Shown here piece after piece: positions 17,935 to 26,194 of a stretch of DNA of 64,000 nucleotides. Made by a program: the position numbers and the translations under genes. This DNA comes from an uncultured Oscillospiraceae bacterium (GTDB taxonomy: Bacteria > Bacillota > Clostridia > Oscillospirales > Oscillospiraceae), in the NCBI GenBank assembly GCA_958423465.1, contig CATZRD010000004.1, forward strand, positions 1 to 64,000. Direction: 5' to 3'. The notes below the pieces were generated by a model. The model was not told the DNA's origin. It made no database searches and saw only the letters and a program-made list of their open reading frames with translations. Positions within the stretch are counted from its first letter, which is position 1. Each line of letters starts with the position of its first letter.

Positions 17935-18873
17935 TTATTGGTAATGGGCGCGCCGGTTCATAACGGAGAAATTCGCAATGGATATGACGCCGATGAACAA
18001 AAGAAGGACCACGCCGCCGGCCATGGCCTTCCCCACGTTGAAGTGCAGAAAGCCCGTCTCGTAGATCCAGTAGACCATCAGGTTGGAGGAATTTCTGGGA
18101 CCGCCCTGGGTCATCAGCTTGATAAGGTCGTAGGTGCTGAAGGTGCTGATGATGGTGGTCGTGACCAGAAAGACGAAGGTGGGGGAGAGCATCGGCACGG
18201 TGACCTTGAAAAAGGTGTTCAGCCTGCCGGACTTATCCAGCTTGGCCGCCTCGTAGATGTTTTCCGGGATCCCCTGAAGCCCGGACATGACGATGAGCAC
18301 GTTATAGCCCAGGGACTTCCAGACCGATACAATGATGATCGACATGAGGGAGGTGTCCTCGCTGAGCATCCACATGAGGGGCTTTGCGCCGAACGCTTTC
18401 AGGACCTCGTTCAAAATACCGTACTGGGGGTCCATCAGGAACATCCACAGGGTGGCGATGGAGACGAAGGAAATGATATGGGGCGTAAACACCACGGTCT
18501 GAACAAAATTGTGGATGCCCGTGTTCCGGTTCAGAAACACGGCGATCAATACCGCCAGCGGGATGGCGAACACCACCGTTATCGCCGTGAAGACCACCGT
18601 GTTGCGGAATACCAGCAGAAAACCGGGATCGCTGAAGTTGGCTTTGAAATTCGCGAGGCCCACAAACTGGTCTGTCCCCATCACATAGTCCACTTTGAAA
18701 AAGCTGTTGCGGACGGCCATGGCGGTGGGGATGATGCTGAAAGTGACGCAGATCAGAACAGCGGGCAGAATCAGCACATAGGGACACCGGATGACGGGGT
18801 TGATATAGCGCATATATGCGCCGCGGGCTTTGCGGCGGAAGAGGAGCCACGACTCATGGGACCTGTTCTTCAT
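17935..18873 (-). CDS. Sugar ABC transporter permease (MalF/UgpA type)
   Basis: A 312-aa permease with six predicted membrane segments. The first is near residues 33-55 (YVLILPAVLICVTFSIIP), and the EAA loop is IYEAAKLDKSGRLNTFFKVTVP. It pairs with the MalG-type subunit encoded 17 bases downstream to form the channel of the importer. Confidence 0.93.
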   Translation of the reverse strand: MKNRSHESWLLFRRKARGAYMRYINPVIRCPYVLILPAVLICVTFSIIPTAMAVRNSFFKVDYVMGTDQFVGLANFKANFSDPGFLLVFRNTVVFTAITVVFAIPLAVLIAVFLNRNTGIHNFVQTVVFTPHIISFVSIATLWMFLMDPQYGILNEVLKAFGAKPLMWMLSEDTSLMSIIIVSVWKSLGYNVLIVMSGLQGIPENIYEAAKLDKSGRLNTFFKVTVPMLSPTFVFLVTTTIISTFSTYDLIKLMTQGGPRNSSNLMVYWIYETGFLHFNVGKAMAGGVVLLLFIGVISIANFSVMNRRAHYQ

Positions 18874-18891
18874 ACGGCCTGCTCCTTTCTG

Positions 18892-19911
18892 CTATCCGGC
18901 GCTGTGCGCCGGCAGCGTAAAGTCCGGCACGCGGTTTCCCTGGGCGTCAAAGGCGTAGAGATGCTCCTTTTGGATATAAAGCTCCACGCGCTGGCTGTAA
19001 TCGAAGAAGCCGGCGTTCCGCACGGCGAATTCATCCCCGGTCTCCGACTGGATGGTGTAGTGATAGATGTCCCCCAGCCTCTCCCGGGTGGAAATGGCGC
19101 CGGAAAAGCTGATTCCGTCGAAGCCGTCCGGCTTTCTGAAGCTCGCCCTGGCGGAGCGGAAGCCCCAGAAGGCCCCGTCCGGCCGGGTGGCGATGTTCAT
19201 GCCCGGATCGCCGATAAACCGGGCCGTGAAGATATTCTGGGGATCGCTGTAGATCTCGTCCGGCGTGCCGTATTGCATGATGACGCCCTTGTCCATCACG
19301 GCGATATAGTCGCCCATGGTCATGGCCTCCACCTGGTCGTGGGTGATATAAATGAAGGTGGACTTCAGCTGCTGGTGCAGGCGGATCAGCTCGCTGCGCA
19401 TATTGCCCCGCAGCTTGGCGTCCAGATTGGAGAGCGGCTCGTCCATCAGGAACACTTTCGGGCTTTTGGAGATCGCCCGCGCCAGAGCGACGCGCTGCCT
19501 CTGCCCGCCGGACAGATTGCCCGGCTTGACGTTGGCGTAGTCCTGCAATCCCACCAGCTCCAGCACCTCCGCCGTGATCCGTTTGATTTCAGGCGCGGTG
19601 TATCCGTAGTTTTTCAGTCCGAATGAGATGTTCTTCGCCACGGTCATGTGGGGATAGAGGGCGTAGTTCTGGAACACCATGGCGATTCCCCGGTCGCCGG
19701 GGTCCGCGTGGGTCACGTTGGCGCCGTCGATCCAGATCTCGCCCTCGGTGCAGTCCTCCAGTCCGGCAATCATCCGGACCATGGTGGTTTTCCCGCAGCC
19801 CGAGGGGCCCACAAGCACCGTGAACGAGCCGTCCTCGATGGTCAAATTCAGGTGCTCGATGGCGGTAAAGCCGTTGGGATACGTTTTTTTGATGTTTTTC
19901 AGTGTGATCAA
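18892..19911 (-). CDS. Sugar ABC transporter ATPase (UgpC/MsmX type)
   Basis: A 339-aa nucleotide-binding subunit. Walker A is GPSGCGKTT, the signature LSGGQRQRVALARA, Walker B VFLMDEPLSNLDAKLR and the switch histidine is in ITHDQVEA. A C-terminal ~100-residue OB-like domain completes the MalK/UgpC architecture. Encoding its own ATPase makes this importer self-contained. It lies 23 bases after the regulator gene. Confidence 0.95.
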   Translation of the reverse strand: MITLKNIKKTYPNGFTAIEHLNLTIEDGSFTVLVGPSGCGKTTMVRMIAGLEDCTEGEIWIDGANVTHADPGDRGIAMVFQNYALYPHMTVAKNISFGLKNYGYTAPEIKRITAEVLELVGLQDYANVKPGNLSGGQRQRVALARAISKSPKVFLMDEPLSNLDAKLRGNMRSELIRLHQQLKSTFIYITHDQVEAMTMGDYIAVMDKGVIMQYGTPDEIYSDPQNIFTARFIGDPGMNIATRPDGAFWGFRSARASFRKPDGFDGISFSGAISTRERLGDIYHYTIQSETGDEFAVRNAGFFDYSQRVELYIQKEHLYAFDAQGNRVPDFTLPAHSAG

Positions 19912-19934
19912 GATACTGCCCCCTTCTTAGACCG

Positions 19935-20663
19935 TCACTTTCTCTGTATCGTCACATGCTGGGTAAAGCGGTCCCCGCGAATGTAGATCTGGGCGTACTC
20001 CATCGGGGTGTTGTCCTTATCATACCCCACCCGCTCGATGCGCAGTACGGCGTCGCCCTCCTTCTGATTGAGATGTACGTTGTTGTCGTCGCCGTTGATA
20101 GCGGAGATGGCGTCGTTGACAATGACGATCCGCACGTCCAGCTTGTCCTCCAGGAACTGATAGGACGACCCGGACTGGTACAAAAACTCCATCACTGCCT
20201 CCTTGGTCCAGCCCGCCAGCAGCTTCGCGGGCAGGAAGGAGTAGTTCTGGGAGAAAGGTTCCCCGTCGGCGCAGATCAGCCGGAAAATACGCCAGATCGG
20301 CTCGCCGGGCTGGATTCCCAGCTTGCCGGAGATGTATTCGCTGGCTTCCATCTCCACGATCTCCACCTTCCGGATGCTGACGGACATCCCCCTGGCCCTG
20401 ATCTCTTCGCATACGCTGAACATGCTGCCGGGGGCCGAATGCAGAGCGGAGAGGGAGACCCGGGTGCCCTTTCCCCGGACGATCTGCAGGATCCCCTCGT
20501 CCACCAGCGCCTGGACCGCCGTGCGGACGGTGGTGCGGCTCATGCCGTACTGTTCCTGCAAACGGCTCTCACTGGGAATGAATTCCCCCTTTTTGTACTC
20601 GCCTGTCATGATCTTTTCCCGCAGGTCGTCCATGATCTTCTGATAATAGAAGTTATAGTCCAT
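19935..20663 (-). CDS. GntR-family regulator with UTRA ligand domain
   Basis: A 242-aa HutC-type repressor. The N-terminal winged helix (IMTGEYKKGEFIPSE, RTTVRTAVQALVDEGIL) occupies residues 1-75 and a UTRA effector domain the remainder. The ATG at 20663 has GGAGGAGG upstream; an upstream ATG at 20693 lacks this support. It is the first gene of the ABC/PHP/PfkB/HAD operon and starts about 95 bases from a tandem operator array, so autoregulation and control of the divergent glycohydrolase gene are likely. Confidence 0.9.
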   Translation of the reverse strand: MDYNFYYQKIMDDLREKIMTGEYKKGEFIPSESRLQEQYGMSRTTVRTAVQALVDEGILQIVRGKGTRVSLSALHSAPGSMFSVCEEIRARGMSVSIRKVEIVEMEASEYISGKLGIQPGEPIWRIFRLICADGEPFSQNYSFLPAKLLAGWTKEAVMEFLYQSGSSYQFLEDKLDVRIVIVNDAISAINGDDNNVHLNQKEGDAVLRIERVGYDKDNTPMEYAQIYIRGDRFTQHVTIQRK

Positions 20664-20760
20664 AATTAGTATTCCTCCTCCTCCGCGCGGCAAAGCATGG
20701 CATCAGATTGTGCCTGGGAACAGCAAAAATGTGCTTGCCATAGGGAGCATTTTGTGATAT

Positions 20761-20792
20761 CATGACATCACGACGTCATGACGTCACGATGT
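20761..20792. promoter_or_regulatory. Tandem 16-bp operator repeats for the GntR regulator
   Basis: Two head-to-tail 16-base repeats (20761-20776 and 20777-20792) differ at two positions. Their junction forms the 14-base perfect palindrome GACGTCATGACGTC (20772-20785). They lie just downstream of the -10 of the gntR promoter, where a bound repressor would block transcription. Confidence 0.7.
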
Positions 20793-20802
20793 CTATGGCG
20801 AA

Positions 20803-20831
20803 AGTATACTGGAAAGAAGAGATTTTGTCAA
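20803..20831 (-). promoter_or_regulatory. Strong sigma-A promoter of the gntR/ABC operon
   Basis: On the minus strand a perfect TTGACA (20831-20826) is separated by 17 bases from TATACT (20808-20803). The -35 is also half of an inverted repeat TTGTCAA-GTGGAT-TTGACAA (20825-20844). The second half gives a plus-strand TTGACA, but no good plus-strand -10 follows. Confidence 0.75.
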
Positions 20832-20885
20832 GTGGATTTGACAACAAAAATCAAAAACCAAAATTTGGCTGAGGAGGATGTCAAT

Positions 20886-22298
20886 ATGCGCGCTTGGGAA
20901 ATAGAGAAAAGCTCCGGTTCCTGCCAGATCCCGATCCAATTCACGGAGGACAACGAAGCCCTTTGGGTCGAGCAGGGTACGGCGTCCGCGAAATACCTGG
21001 ATGAATCCGTCAGACGCTACTGGGGCAGCCGCGTGCCCGGCTCCCTGTTTCGCGACACGATGGCCGTGGCTGCGATCCAGGCAACGGAGAACCGGGGCCG
21101 TGTGGTCAAGGACAGCGACAAGCTGCTCCTGGCGGGCTTCCGCGCCATCACGGAACAGGATACCGTGGAGCTGCACCGCGCCACCCACAGGCTGTTTGAA
21201 GCCTGCCGCGACGCCGAGATCGATCCCGCCTCGGACTATTGGTCCTGCCGCCTTTACGACACCTTTGAGGAGTATGCGGAGGCGGCGGCCCTCCCGGCGC
21301 CGGCGGCGGTTGATCTGGGCGATGATCTGGAGGACCGGATCTTTGCCGGGTGGCTGTGTCAGATCATCGGGGGCGCCTACGGCACCTGCATGGAGGGGTA
21401 TATCACCGATAATATCATGAAGGCGTACCGCGACCTGCGGCGGTATGTCCGCGAACCCAATACCTATAACGACGACATCACCTATGAGCTGGCCCTGCTC
21501 TGCGCCTATGAGAAGAACGGGAAGGAGACCGGCGGAAAGGATATCGCCTATGAGTGGCTGGCCCGGCTGGATTTCGGGTGGTCCGCGGAGGATATGGCCC
21601 TGCGGAACCTGCGCTGCGGGATCATGCCGCCGGAGAGCGGACGGTTCAACAATCCATGGGGCGAGTGGATCGGCGCGCAGATGCGGGGCGCGATCCTGGG
21701 CCAGCTCTATCCGGGCGATCCCGGGGCCGCCGCCCGGGCGGCGTGGCAGGACGGGGAGATCTCCCACTATCACAACGGGATCCTGGGGGAGGTGTTCAAC
21801 GCCGTCCTCTGCTCGATGGCGTTCTATGAGCGGGACATCAGGCGCCTGGTGCGGCAGGCCGTGGCCTGCATTCCGGCGGACAGCCAGTACGGCGGCGTCA
21901 TCCGGTTCGCCCTTGACCAGTGCCGGAGCCATACGGAGTGGATGCCCGCGTGGCGCGCCTGTGAGAGCCGGTTTGAGCGGTATAATTGGGTCCACAGCTA
22001 TCCGAATGCCGCCATAGAGGTCATCGCCCTCTGGTTCGGAAACGGCGATTTTACGGATACGCTGGAGATCTGCGGCCTTTGCGGCAAGGACGCGGACTGC
22101 AACGCGGCCCAGGTCATGACCGTCTGGGGGACCGTCTATGGCTCCGCCGCGATCCCGCCGGAGTGGGCGGAGCCCTTTGGCGACAGCTTAAAGACCTATG
22201 TCCGGGGGATGGAGAATTTGAGCATTCGGACCCTGGCGGCCCGCACGACGGCAGTTGCCCGAAAGCTTTCCGGCCAGGCGGCTTCTGCCGCCCTGTAG
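20886..22298 (+). CDS. ADP-ribosylglycohydrolase-family protein
   Basis: A 470-aa protein. The first ~145 residues are unassigned; an ADP-ribosylglycohydrolase (DraG/ARH) fold follows. Metal-site motifs are visible at IIGGAYGTCMEGY (about 160-172), NDDITYE (195-201, in place of TDDT) and KDADCNAAQ (401-409, in place of DxDS/T). The family hydrolyses N-glycosidic bonds to ribose using two Mg ions, although members in sugar clusters may act on other glycosides. GAGGAGG precedes the ATG at 20886. Its divergent position opposite an ABC/PfkB/PHP/HAD operon suggests that it cleaves the imported compound. Confidence 0.82.
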   Translation: MRAWEIEKSSGSCQIPIQFTEDNEALWVEQGTASAKYLDESVRRYWGSRVPGSLFRDTMAVAAIQATENRGRVVKDSDKLLLAGFRAITEQDTVELHRATHRLFEACRDAEIDPASDYWSCRLYDTFEEYAEAAALPAPAAVDLGDDLEDRIFAGWLCQIIGGAYGTCMEGYITDNIMKAYRDLRRYVREPNTYNDDITYELALLCAYEKNGKETGGKDIAYEWLARLDFGWSAEDMALRNLRCGIMPPESGRFNNPWGEWIGAQMRGAILGQLYPGDPGAAARAAWQDGEISHYHNGILGEVFNAVLCSMAFYERDIRRLVRQAVACIPADSQYGGVIRFALDQCRSHTEWMPAWRACESRFERYNWVHSYPNAAIEVIALWFGNGDFTDTLEICGLCGKDADCNAAQVMTVWGTVYGSAAIPPEWAEPFGDSLKTYVRGMENLSIRTLAARTTAVARKLSGQAASAAL

Positions 22299-22325
22299 GA
22301 CTGTCTCCGCGGCGGGAAGGAAAGG

Positions 22326-22371
22326 ACAAAGCACCGGCCGGGAAGCGCAGGCTTCCCGGCCGGTGCTTTGT
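22326..22371. terminator. 21-bp hairpin between convergent genes
   Basis: Bases 22326-22346 and 22351-22371 are perfect reverse complements with a GCAG loop. It lies between the stops of the glycohydrolase gene (plus) and the response regulator gene (minus). No T run follows on either side. Confidence 0.75.
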
Positions 22372-22392
22372 AGATTCACGCAGGTACGATTG

Positions 22393-23145
22393 TCACCGGC
22401 ACCTGTCCTGGTACTCGCTGGGGGTCATGCCCACCATCTTCTTGAAGGTGCTGCCGAAGTAGGCCACGTCCCGGTAGCCCACCTGCTCCGCCACCTCGTA
22501 GACCTTGTACCGGCAGTCCTGGAGCAGCTTCATGGCCATGTGGATGCGGTACTGGGTGAGATAGCCCACGATGGTGTAGCTGGTCTCCTTTTTGAACACA
22601 TGGCTGAGATGGCTCTCGCTGACCCCCAGGCTCCGGGCGATGGGGGTGATGCTGATGTCGCTGTCCCGGTAGTGCTCGGAGATGTAGGAGATGGCCTGGA
22701 GCACATACTTGCTCTTGTCACCCTTCACCAGGGGGAGCATGCTCTCCGGCGTCAGGGCCGTCTGCTCCTGTTCCTTCTCCCGGACCCGGTTGATGGCGGC
22801 CACCAGCTCCTGGTTCTGGAAGGGCTTGAGCAGATAGTCCACCGCCCCGAACTGCAGGGCCGAGCGGACATAGGAGAAGTCGCTGTAGGCCGTGAGAACG
22901 ATGGCGTGGGCCCGGCAGCCCCGCTTGCGGAGCTGGAACATCATCTCCACCCCGTCCATCCGGGGCATACGCACGTCGGTGATGATGAGATTGGGGCCGT
23001 AGCGCTCCACCGCGGCAAGGCCATCTTCGCCGTTGGCGGCCTCGCCCACCACCACGCAGTCCAGCGCCGCCCAGTCCACCCCCAGCACGATCCCTCTGCG
23101 GACCACAGTCTCGTCGTCAACCACCAAAACCTTCAGCACGGTCAT
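22393..23145 (-). CDS. Response regulator, receiver plus AraC domain (YesN-like)
   Basis: A 250-aa two-component regulator. The N-terminal receiver (VLVVDDE, phospho-acceptor Asp57 in IITDVRMPRMDG, Lys in YLLKPF) is joined to a C-terminal AraC DNA-binding domain (ITPIARSLGVSESHLSHVFK, then VGYRDVAYFGSTFKKMVG). Its start overlaps the end of the sensor kinase gene by 29 bases, so they form one unit. It most likely activates the ABC importer operon that begins at 26195. Confidence 0.94.
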   Translation of the reverse strand: MTVLKVLVVDDETVVRRGIVLGVDWAALDCVVVGEAANGEDGLAAVERYGPNLIITDVRMPRMDGVEMMFQLRKRGCRAHAIVLTAYSDFSYVRSALQFGAVDYLLKPFQNQELVAAINRVREKEQEQTALTPESMLPLVKGDKSKYVLQAISYISEHYRDSDISITPIARSLGVSESHLSHVFKKETSYTIVGYLTQYRIHMAMKLLQDCRYKVYEVAEQVGYRDVAYFGSTFKKMVGMTPSEYQDRCR

Positions 23146-24823
23146 CCCCCTCTCTCATCAGCGGCAGCGTCAGGCGCACCCGGCTGCCCTCCTCCGCGTC
23201 CGGCTCCACATAGATGCCGTAGCCCTGGCCGAACCGCAGGCGCAGCATACTGTTCACGTTATACAGGCCCAGATGGCCCCCTTCTCCGGGGCTCTGTCCG
23301 CTGTTCACCGCCCGGATCACCTCCTCCGGGAAGCCCCGGCCGTTGTCGGACACATAGAGCAGCAGATCCCCCTGCCGCTCCAGGGCCCACAGCTTGATGT
23401 ACCCGTCGTCCATGTCCGCCACGCCGTGGAGGATGGCGTTTTCCACCACCGGCTGGAGCACCAGCTTGGGCACCAGGCAGCTCTGGAGCCGGTCCGGCAC
23501 ATCGATCTCGCAGGTGAACCGGTCCTCAAAGCGGATGGACTGGATGTCCAGATACCGGTCCACCAGCTCCAGCTCCCCCTCCAGGGTGGTGAAGCCGCCG
23601 CCGGAGATGCTGGAGCGGAGGATGGCCGCCAGATCCGTGGCCAGGGTGGCCACCTGGGGCACCTGGTGGGACAGCCCCAGCCACTTCATGGTGTCCAGGG
23701 TGTTATACAGGAAGTGGGGGTTGAGCTGGGCCTGCATCATCCGCAGCTGGGTTTCGTTCAGCTCCCGCTGCCGCTGGACGGAGCGGGTCAGGTTCTCCTG
23801 ATACTGCTCCGTCATGCGGTTGAAGCTGTCGGTGAGGCGGCCCAGCTCGTCCTCCCGGTCCGTCTGAAGGCGGACGTCCAGATCTCCCCGCTTCACCTGG
23901 TCCATGGCGGCGTCCAGCTGGTCCACCGGCTGGGACAGGTGGCGGCTCAGAAGCCAGGCGCACCAGAGGCACAGCAGCAGGCACAAAACGCCCATCAGGG
24001 TGCTGACGGCGTAGATGGAGCGCATGACCTGGGTGGTGAAGGTCCGGGGCTGCTGGAGGATCAGGGTGAAGCCCGTGTCCGCCTGCCGCAGGGCGTGGAA
24101 GTAGTACTCTCCCGTATCCACCGCCAGATCTCCCTTCTCCAGCAGACTGTTCCGGAGCTGGCCGGCGGCGTTGGCCGCCCGGATCTGTTCCGAGCAGTAG
24201 ATGGTCCGCCACTGGGGGCTGAATAGGATCACGTCTCCGGTGGCGGCGTACCGGTCGTGAAAGAGCAGGTCAAAGTTCTCCCGTCCCATGCAGATCACCA
24301 CATAGCCCAGAATATCCCCGTCGGCGGAGCGCACCGCCCGGGCGCCCAGCAGAGTCTGATCCGCGCCGTCGCGGAACACCAGCTCCCGGGACTGGCCCGC
24401 GGCGTAGAGGATGCCCCAGTCCGTGGGCAGCGTCCCCTCCGGCAGCACCCGGTCCGTGGTGTACTGACACTGGCCGGAGGCGTTGAAGATATCGAACCGG
24501 GCGTACTGGCGCAGATCCCCGGTAGAGCGGAACAGAAGCTGGTACAGCACCCGGGAGTCCCCGCCGCCGGAGCGGAGGGCGGAGCGGACGATGGTATTGC
24601 CGCATAGGTCCTCCGCCAGATCCTCGCAGGCGCCGCAGGTGTCCGTCAGGGCCTGACTCAGCTGGGAGAGCTGGGCTTTGGCCTCCTCCGTGAGCTGGTC
24701 CTGGCTGCGCAGGACCTGGACCTGCATCATCAGCACGTCGCACAGCAGCAGGGGCAGCAGCGTCACCAGCAGCACCGTGCAGAAGATCCGGTTGCGGAAG
24801 GAGCGGCGGATCCAGCTTCTCAT
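23117..24823 (-). CDS. Sensor histidine kinase (YesM-like)
   Basis: A 568-aa membrane kinase. One membrane segment lies near residues 13-33 and a second near 272-293, enclosing an external sensing domain of about 240 residues. A HAMP linker follows (LSQPVDQLD...), then the phospho-acceptor His370 in QLNPHFLYNTLD and the ATP-binding motifs VVENAILHG and VSDNGRGFP. The ATG overlaps the stop of the preceding gene (ATGA). The likely ligand input is the membrane-anchored binding protein encoded immediately upstream. Confidence 0.94.
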   Translation of the reverse strand: MRSWIRRSFRNRIFCTVLLVTLLPLLLCDVLMMQVQVLRSQDQLTEEAKAQLSQLSQALTDTCGACEDLAEDLCGNTIVRSALRSGGGDSRVLYQLLFRSTGDLRQYARFDIFNASGQCQYTTDRVLPEGTLPTDWGILYAAGQSRELVFRDGADQTLLGARAVRSADGDILGYVVICMGRENFDLLFHDRYAATGDVILFSPQWRTIYCSEQIRAANAAGQLRNSLLEKGDLAVDTGEYYFHALRQADTGFTLILQQPRTFTTQVMRSIYAVSTLMGVLCLLLCLWCAWLLSRHLSQPVDQLDAAMDQVKRGDLDVRLQTDREDELGRLTDSFNRMTEQYQENLTRSVQRQRELNETQLRMMQAQLNPHFLYNTLDTMKWLGLSHQVPQVATLATDLAAILRSSISGGGFTTLEGELELVDRYLDIQSIRFEDRFTCEIDVPDRLQSCLVPKLVLQPVVENAILHGVADMDDGYIKLWALERQGDLLLYVSDNGRGFPEEVIRAVNSGQSPGEGGHLGLYNVNSMLRLRFGQGYGIYVEPDAEEGSRVRLTLPLMREGDDRAEGFGG

Positions 24824-25881
24824 GGCGCCGCCTCCTCTGTCCGCTCCGTCCAGGCCTCCAGCAGCTCCTCCCGCCGGCCGCAGGCCCAGTCCCGGTCATA
24901 GTCCAGCAGGGCAAGCCCCTCCAGCGGGTCCTCCAGCTCCGGACGGCGGCAGGCCGCCGAAAGCTGCCCCTGGGCGTCCGCTCCCAGGGCGAAGTCGATA
25001 AACGCCTGGGCGTTGGCCCGGTGGCGGGCGTACCGGGTCACCGCCATGCCGTCGCACAGGGCGCTGGTCCCCTCCCGGGGACAGACGATGGCAAGGTCGC
25101 AGCCCTCGTCCACGCCCCGCAGGGCGTCGTCCAGGGCGGTGACGCCCAGACAGGCGTCGCCGTCGGCCACCTGGCCGATGACCGCCTCCCAGGCGTCCAG
25201 CTGCCGCCCCGCCAGATTGGCGGCCAGCCGGTCCAGCGTCTCCGCCTCATCGGCGGGCAGCGCCTGGAGCAGGGTGGTCAGGGCCGTGTAGCCCAGGCCG
25301 GTCTCCGCCGGGGAGGGGAAGGCGATCCGTCCCCGCCAGTCCCGGTCCAGCAGGTCCTCCCACCGGCTGGGCGGGTCGGTGCGCACCAGCTTGGGGTTAT
25401 AGATAATGACCATAGGCCGGGGAGAGAGGGGCGTCCATATGCCGCTTTCCCCCAGCCGGTCCGCCGGCAGCGCCGCCGCCAGAGGACTTTCATAGGCGGC
25501 GAACAGCTCGCTTCGGGCGTCCACCTGCTCCATGCCGCCCCCCAGGAACAGGTCGCAGGGGGTATCCGCCCCCTCCTCCGTCAGCCGGTCCAGCAGCTCC
25601 GCCGTCTCCCCGGTCTCCACCTGGACCCAGAGGCCCGCGCGCTGCTCGAACTCCCCCACCAGCAGGTCCGACACCACCTGGGGCAGGGAGGAGTAGATCA
25701 CCAGCCGCCGGTCCTCCCCGGGCCGCAGCTCCTCGCAGGAGGACGGCCGTTCCAGCAGCCGGGGCAGTCCCAGCCCCAGCAGCGCGATGGCCGCCAGCAG
25801 GAGCGCCGCCGTCAAAAGCATGATCCACAGGCCGCCGCGCCCTTCCGCCGGACGCGTTCCGCCCTGTTTGCCGCCGGGCAT
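24820..25881 (-). CDS. Membrane-anchored binding protein, probable co-sensor
   Basis: A 353-aa protein with the fold signature of iron/phosphonate-type periplasmic binding proteins (VIYSSLPQVVSDLL, ADTPCDLFLGGGMEQ, FPSPAETGLGYTA). It has an uncleaved-looking hydrophobic anchor at residues 18-40 and no lipobox. It is translationally coupled to the kinase (ATGA overlap) and has no permease in its own operon. That makes a sensing role more likely than transport, in the manner of PgtC beside PgtB. AGGAGG precedes the ATG. Confidence 0.8.
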   Translation of the reverse strand: MPGGKQGGTRPAEGRGGLWIMLLTAALLLAAIALLGLGLPRLLERPSSCEELRPGEDRRLVIYSSLPQVVSDLLVGEFEQRAGLWVQVETGETAELLDRLTEEGADTPCDLFLGGGMEQVDARSELFAAYESPLAAALPADRLGESGIWTPLSPRPMVIIYNPKLVRTDPPSRWEDLLDRDWRGRIAFPSPAETGLGYTALTTLLQALPADEAETLDRLAANLAGRQLDAWEAVIGQVADGDACLGVTALDDALRGVDEGCDLAIVCPREGTSALCDGMAVTRYARHRANAQAFIDFALGADAQGQLSAACRRPELEDPLEGLALLDYDRDWACGRREELLEAWTERTEEAAP

Positions 25882-25912
25882 CCCACCGCCTCCTTTTCCT
25901 CAATATAACGTC

Positions 25913-25941
25913 AGTATAGCAAAAAAGATTCCCAAAGTAAA
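25913..25941 (-). promoter_or_regulatory. Promoter of the co-sensor/kinase/regulator operon
   Basis: On the minus strand TTTACT (25941-25936) and TATACT (25918-25913) are 17 bases apart, with an extended TGC before the -10. Confidence 0.6.
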
Positions 25942-26082
25942 GAATGGGCGGCGGTTTCCGGGCCATTTCCCCCGGTTTCCGCCTTTCTCCCGCCGCTGCG
26001 GCGGAATTATCGGCGAAATGCACAATTTTGACGGGCTTTTTTTGGATATGCCGGGCGGTTCCAACAGAATTTCACCGGTTAT

Positions 26083-26126
26083 TGCAGTTTTGTCCGGTTT
26101 TCAGACGGGCGCGCTTCCCCTATAAT
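26083..26126 (+). promoter_or_regulatory. Activator-dependent promoter of the ABC importer operon
   Basis: A consensus TATAAT (26121-26126) has only a weak TTTTCA at the -35 position (26098-26103). Two near repeats, CAGTTTT and CGGTTTT, sit 10 bases apart just upstream, a helical-turn spacing suited to an AraC-type response regulator. Confidence 0.5.
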
Positions 26127-26194
26127 ACGAGTATAAGCTGTGGGCAGCGCCCGCCGTCCGGCGGGAGAGCGCCCCCGCGTGAAAGGAGTATTGT

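Noticed and set aside
20761..20792. A start of a CRISPR-like or longer repeat array
   Set aside because: Only two copies of a 16-base unit occur without spacers, next to a promoter; operators explain them better.
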